64,000 bases of DNA from Amblyornis subalaris (Eukaryota; Chordata; Aves; Passeriformes; Ptilonorhynchidae), in contig JACAXG010000009.1 of the NCBI GenBank assembly GCA_018881555.1, forward strand, positions 11,055,613 through 11,119,612, given 5' to 3'. The translations under genes and the position numbers were made by a program. Below the pieces are notes generated by a model. It was not told the DNA's origin. It was given only the letters and a program-made list of their open reading frames with translations, and did no database searches. Below, in pieces: positions 61,632 through 64,000 of this stretch (positions are counted from its first letter, which is position 1; each line of letters begins with the position of its first letter).

Positions 61632-64000
61632 CTGACAGGAATAAGAATTAGTACTGTTAGATACAAGAGACCAGCATGGAACAACTAAAATATAAAATTG
61701 TCATGGTTTAAAATGGAGCTACAACAACCTCCTTAAAGTAAAAAACGAAAGAAAAGAAAAAGGAGAACTCAAAAAAGATTAATTTGCTATGAAAATAAAA
61801 ATGTGAACATCTTTGCTGCTGTGTTGCAGACATCAGGGTCAGCCACATTAATAGATATTTAAATTAATACACTGTCATGGTTTACTGCATTACTGGCCTG
61901 CAGGAGGAAACATCTTCCATTCCTTCAAAATATCCACACAGCTCACAAAGGACGATATTTATGAGGTAACTACCACAGAGTTTATTAAATGATGGTTCTC
62001 TGATTGATGGATTAGAACTTGTCAATAACGATTTCTTTTCTTCTGAGCCTTTACCAGTATTAGGAAGCCTCATCATATGGAAAAGATGCTGCAATTCAGG
62101 TGTTAACTAGCTTTTAAGGAAAAAATAAAGGTCTGTTTTGAGGAAAGCAGTAAGGCTACACACAACAATAACATGACCTTAAGCTTGAAAAAAATTCCTC
62201 TTTCACCAGTCCTGTGAAACCTTACCTTCAACACTGGAAACATTCTTTCACACCAAACACTCTCAAATTTGTCACATAATTATTTTTCGTACAGAAATTG
62301 TGATTAAAAAACAGGATTTACTTTTCCAAAGAGAAAAGCAAAGTTGAAATTTCCTATGTGTCTATTGTACAGTCTTAGAAAGAAAAACAATCTTACAGTA
62401 AATTGCTGATTCTGACTTCCTCCTGTTCACATTGATGCAATTGCTCCAACTCCGTTTGAATTACTTTCAGCATACTCTGGTGAAAACCTTCAGACAATCT
62501 CTTTTGGGCAAGAAAGCTGAATGATAGTTCTATGCTACTGTTTTATGCTTAATTTAATTGTGACTCTTACTGCTTCTGCCAGCAAACAATCTTTGTTTTT
62601 AAAAAAAACCAAATGAAACATCCTGACCAGATATAAATAAGTAAACGGAGAAGCGGATGGAAAAACTGAAAATGTGGATATTGTTAGCACATTGCAAAGT
62701 GCAGTTGCTCGAAATCATTAGATATTATTGATTAGATTGTTCAGTTTTGCGAAAAGGGGTCCCTCACTGAAATGTCCAAGAATGCCTTAATGACCCTGCT
62801 CTTCCAGCTCCACTGGAAGTCAATGTACGTGAACCTCCAGGTCAAAGAAGAGGTTTAGAATCTCTGAAATATTAATCCAGTTCGATCCATAATATACTAC
62901 CAAGCAGAAGAGAGCTACCACTTCCCTAGGCAATTTGTGAAAACAGTGGGGTTGCACACATGAGCAAAGGCTGCGCAAACTACTGTCCTTTAAGATGGCT
63001 TTGTGCATTCAGAATCAAAGCTGCAGCTTGATACTTGACTTTGCTTCTTGACACCAGAGCTGATCTCCTACAGGAAACGTGGAGGGACGAGGAACTTCCT
63101 GCAGCAACTGCTCACCTATCTCCTAGTTTTAGGGCTAATGTAACTGCCAGCTTCTAAAGACTGTTGAAATCACATCGTCAGGATACAGAATAAATCTCAG
63201 TCACCTTATTCTTGTGAAAGGCAGTACATCAATCCATGTGAACAGAATGACAATGAGCCTGCCTGGACAACGAGCTTGCCTGGACAACATGTTTCTTTGA
63301 CCATGTTAGGTATAAGGGGCTTCTAACAGTGAGAAGCTAAGCCCCAGCTGTAAAACAAGCTCTTTATTTCTTTTGCAGTCATGAGAACCTCATGATGCTC
63401 AAAATACTGTGCAATTATTCCTAAGGCATTAAAAAACTAACTACAACTGTTTTCTTTAAACATCACCACTGGTTGTTGCATCATTTAAACCAACCATCCC
63501 TCTGAAGCTTACAGTGGAGTCAGCCAATGCTCAACACTAAGCTTGAGCCTGTCATCAGCATATACTTACTCTAGCTGGATCTCAGTAGGGCTGTTCTTTC
63601 ATTTGGTCATGAAGTCAGGGATTTATCTTAGGAACTGGTTCCAAACATAAACTGACTGCTACATTTCTCTGAGGTTCAAGTAAGTTGCTTCTTCACGTTC
63701 TGAAAACAGCCTATAAACTCTTGTGCAGCTGTGACTCAGCTTCCTAAACTATTTCTGCAGCACATTTTTTTCAGACATCAAAAAAAAGATACTGCTGCCA
63801 GATTGCTATTCCTAAGAACTGCAAATTTTGCAGATTGATCACATCCAAAATTAGGTTCAATCAACAACTTGCTGCTGGTTATATGTAACCTTTTGTTTCT
63901 TCCACTAAAGAAAGATGATAAATCATCCCTCCATTCTTCCTTCTGCATGAGGAAGAATGTTCCAACACCACTAAAAATTTTATATTTACAATTTTCTTTA
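61632..64000. other. sequence upstream of the ANO4 start-codon exon
   Basis: AT-rich sequence, probably an intron upstream of the start-codon exon given the acceptor at 61631. I see no CpG island, TATA box or further exon. A 17-bp tandem duplication lies at 63255-63288. Confidence 0.55.
63255..63288 (+). repeat. 17-bp tandem duplication
   Basis: GAGCCTGCCTGGACAAC is followed directly by GAGCTTGCCTGGACAAC, with one mismatch. Confidence 0.9.

Overview
The window is vertebrate nuclear DNA, AT-rich and mostly intron. It looks avian: there are two chicken-repeat-1 (CR1) LINE tails and long terminal repeats (LTRs) of endogenous retroviruses of a type I associate with bird genomes. Seven isolated single N bases (7767, 18491, 20774, 22677, 22805, 33650, 60686) show that it is assembled genome sequence. 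I see no bacterial features, CRISPR array, tRNA or rRNA. The species cannot be named from the sequence alone.

One gene accounts for the coding content: the 5' part of ANO4 (anoctamin-4, TMEM16D), read on the minus strand from right to left. Seven coding exons were placed by peptide similarity and by splice sites whose phases agree. In transcript order they are 61494-61425 (start codon), 45532-45422, 40053-39917, 35364-35206, 10497-10397, 7309-7265 and 2846-2715. Together they give 755 coding nucleotides, or 251 complete codons plus two bases. This is the cytosolic N-terminal region with the anoctamin dimerisation domain. All transmembrane segments and the calcium-binding site lie in later exons beyond the left edge. 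The start-codon exon probably begins at 61631 with 137 nt of 5' leader, and that leader holds an upstream ORF ending 2 nt before the ANO4 start codon.

Layout by increasing coordinate: 1-2714 partial intron 7; 2715-2846 exon 7; 2847-7264 intron 6; 7265-7309 exon 6 (45 nt); 7310-10396 intron 5; 10397-10497 exon 5; 10498-35205 intron 4 (about 24.7 kb, with two CR1 tails, an LTR and several microsatellites); 35206-35364 exon 4; 35365-39916 intron 3; 39917-40053 exon 3; 40054-45421 intron 2 (with a candidate third LTR); 45422-45532 exon 2; 45533-61424 intron 1 (with a second LTR of the same family in the opposite orientation); 61425-61631 exon 1; 61632-64000 upstream intron or flank.

I found no convincing new biological system. 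The observations most worth checking are the upstream ORF abutting the ANO4 start, a possible alternative first exon reading into exon 2, and a pair of solo LTRs in opposite orientation inside the gene. Most open reading frames elsewhere look like chance or repeat-derived ORFs.
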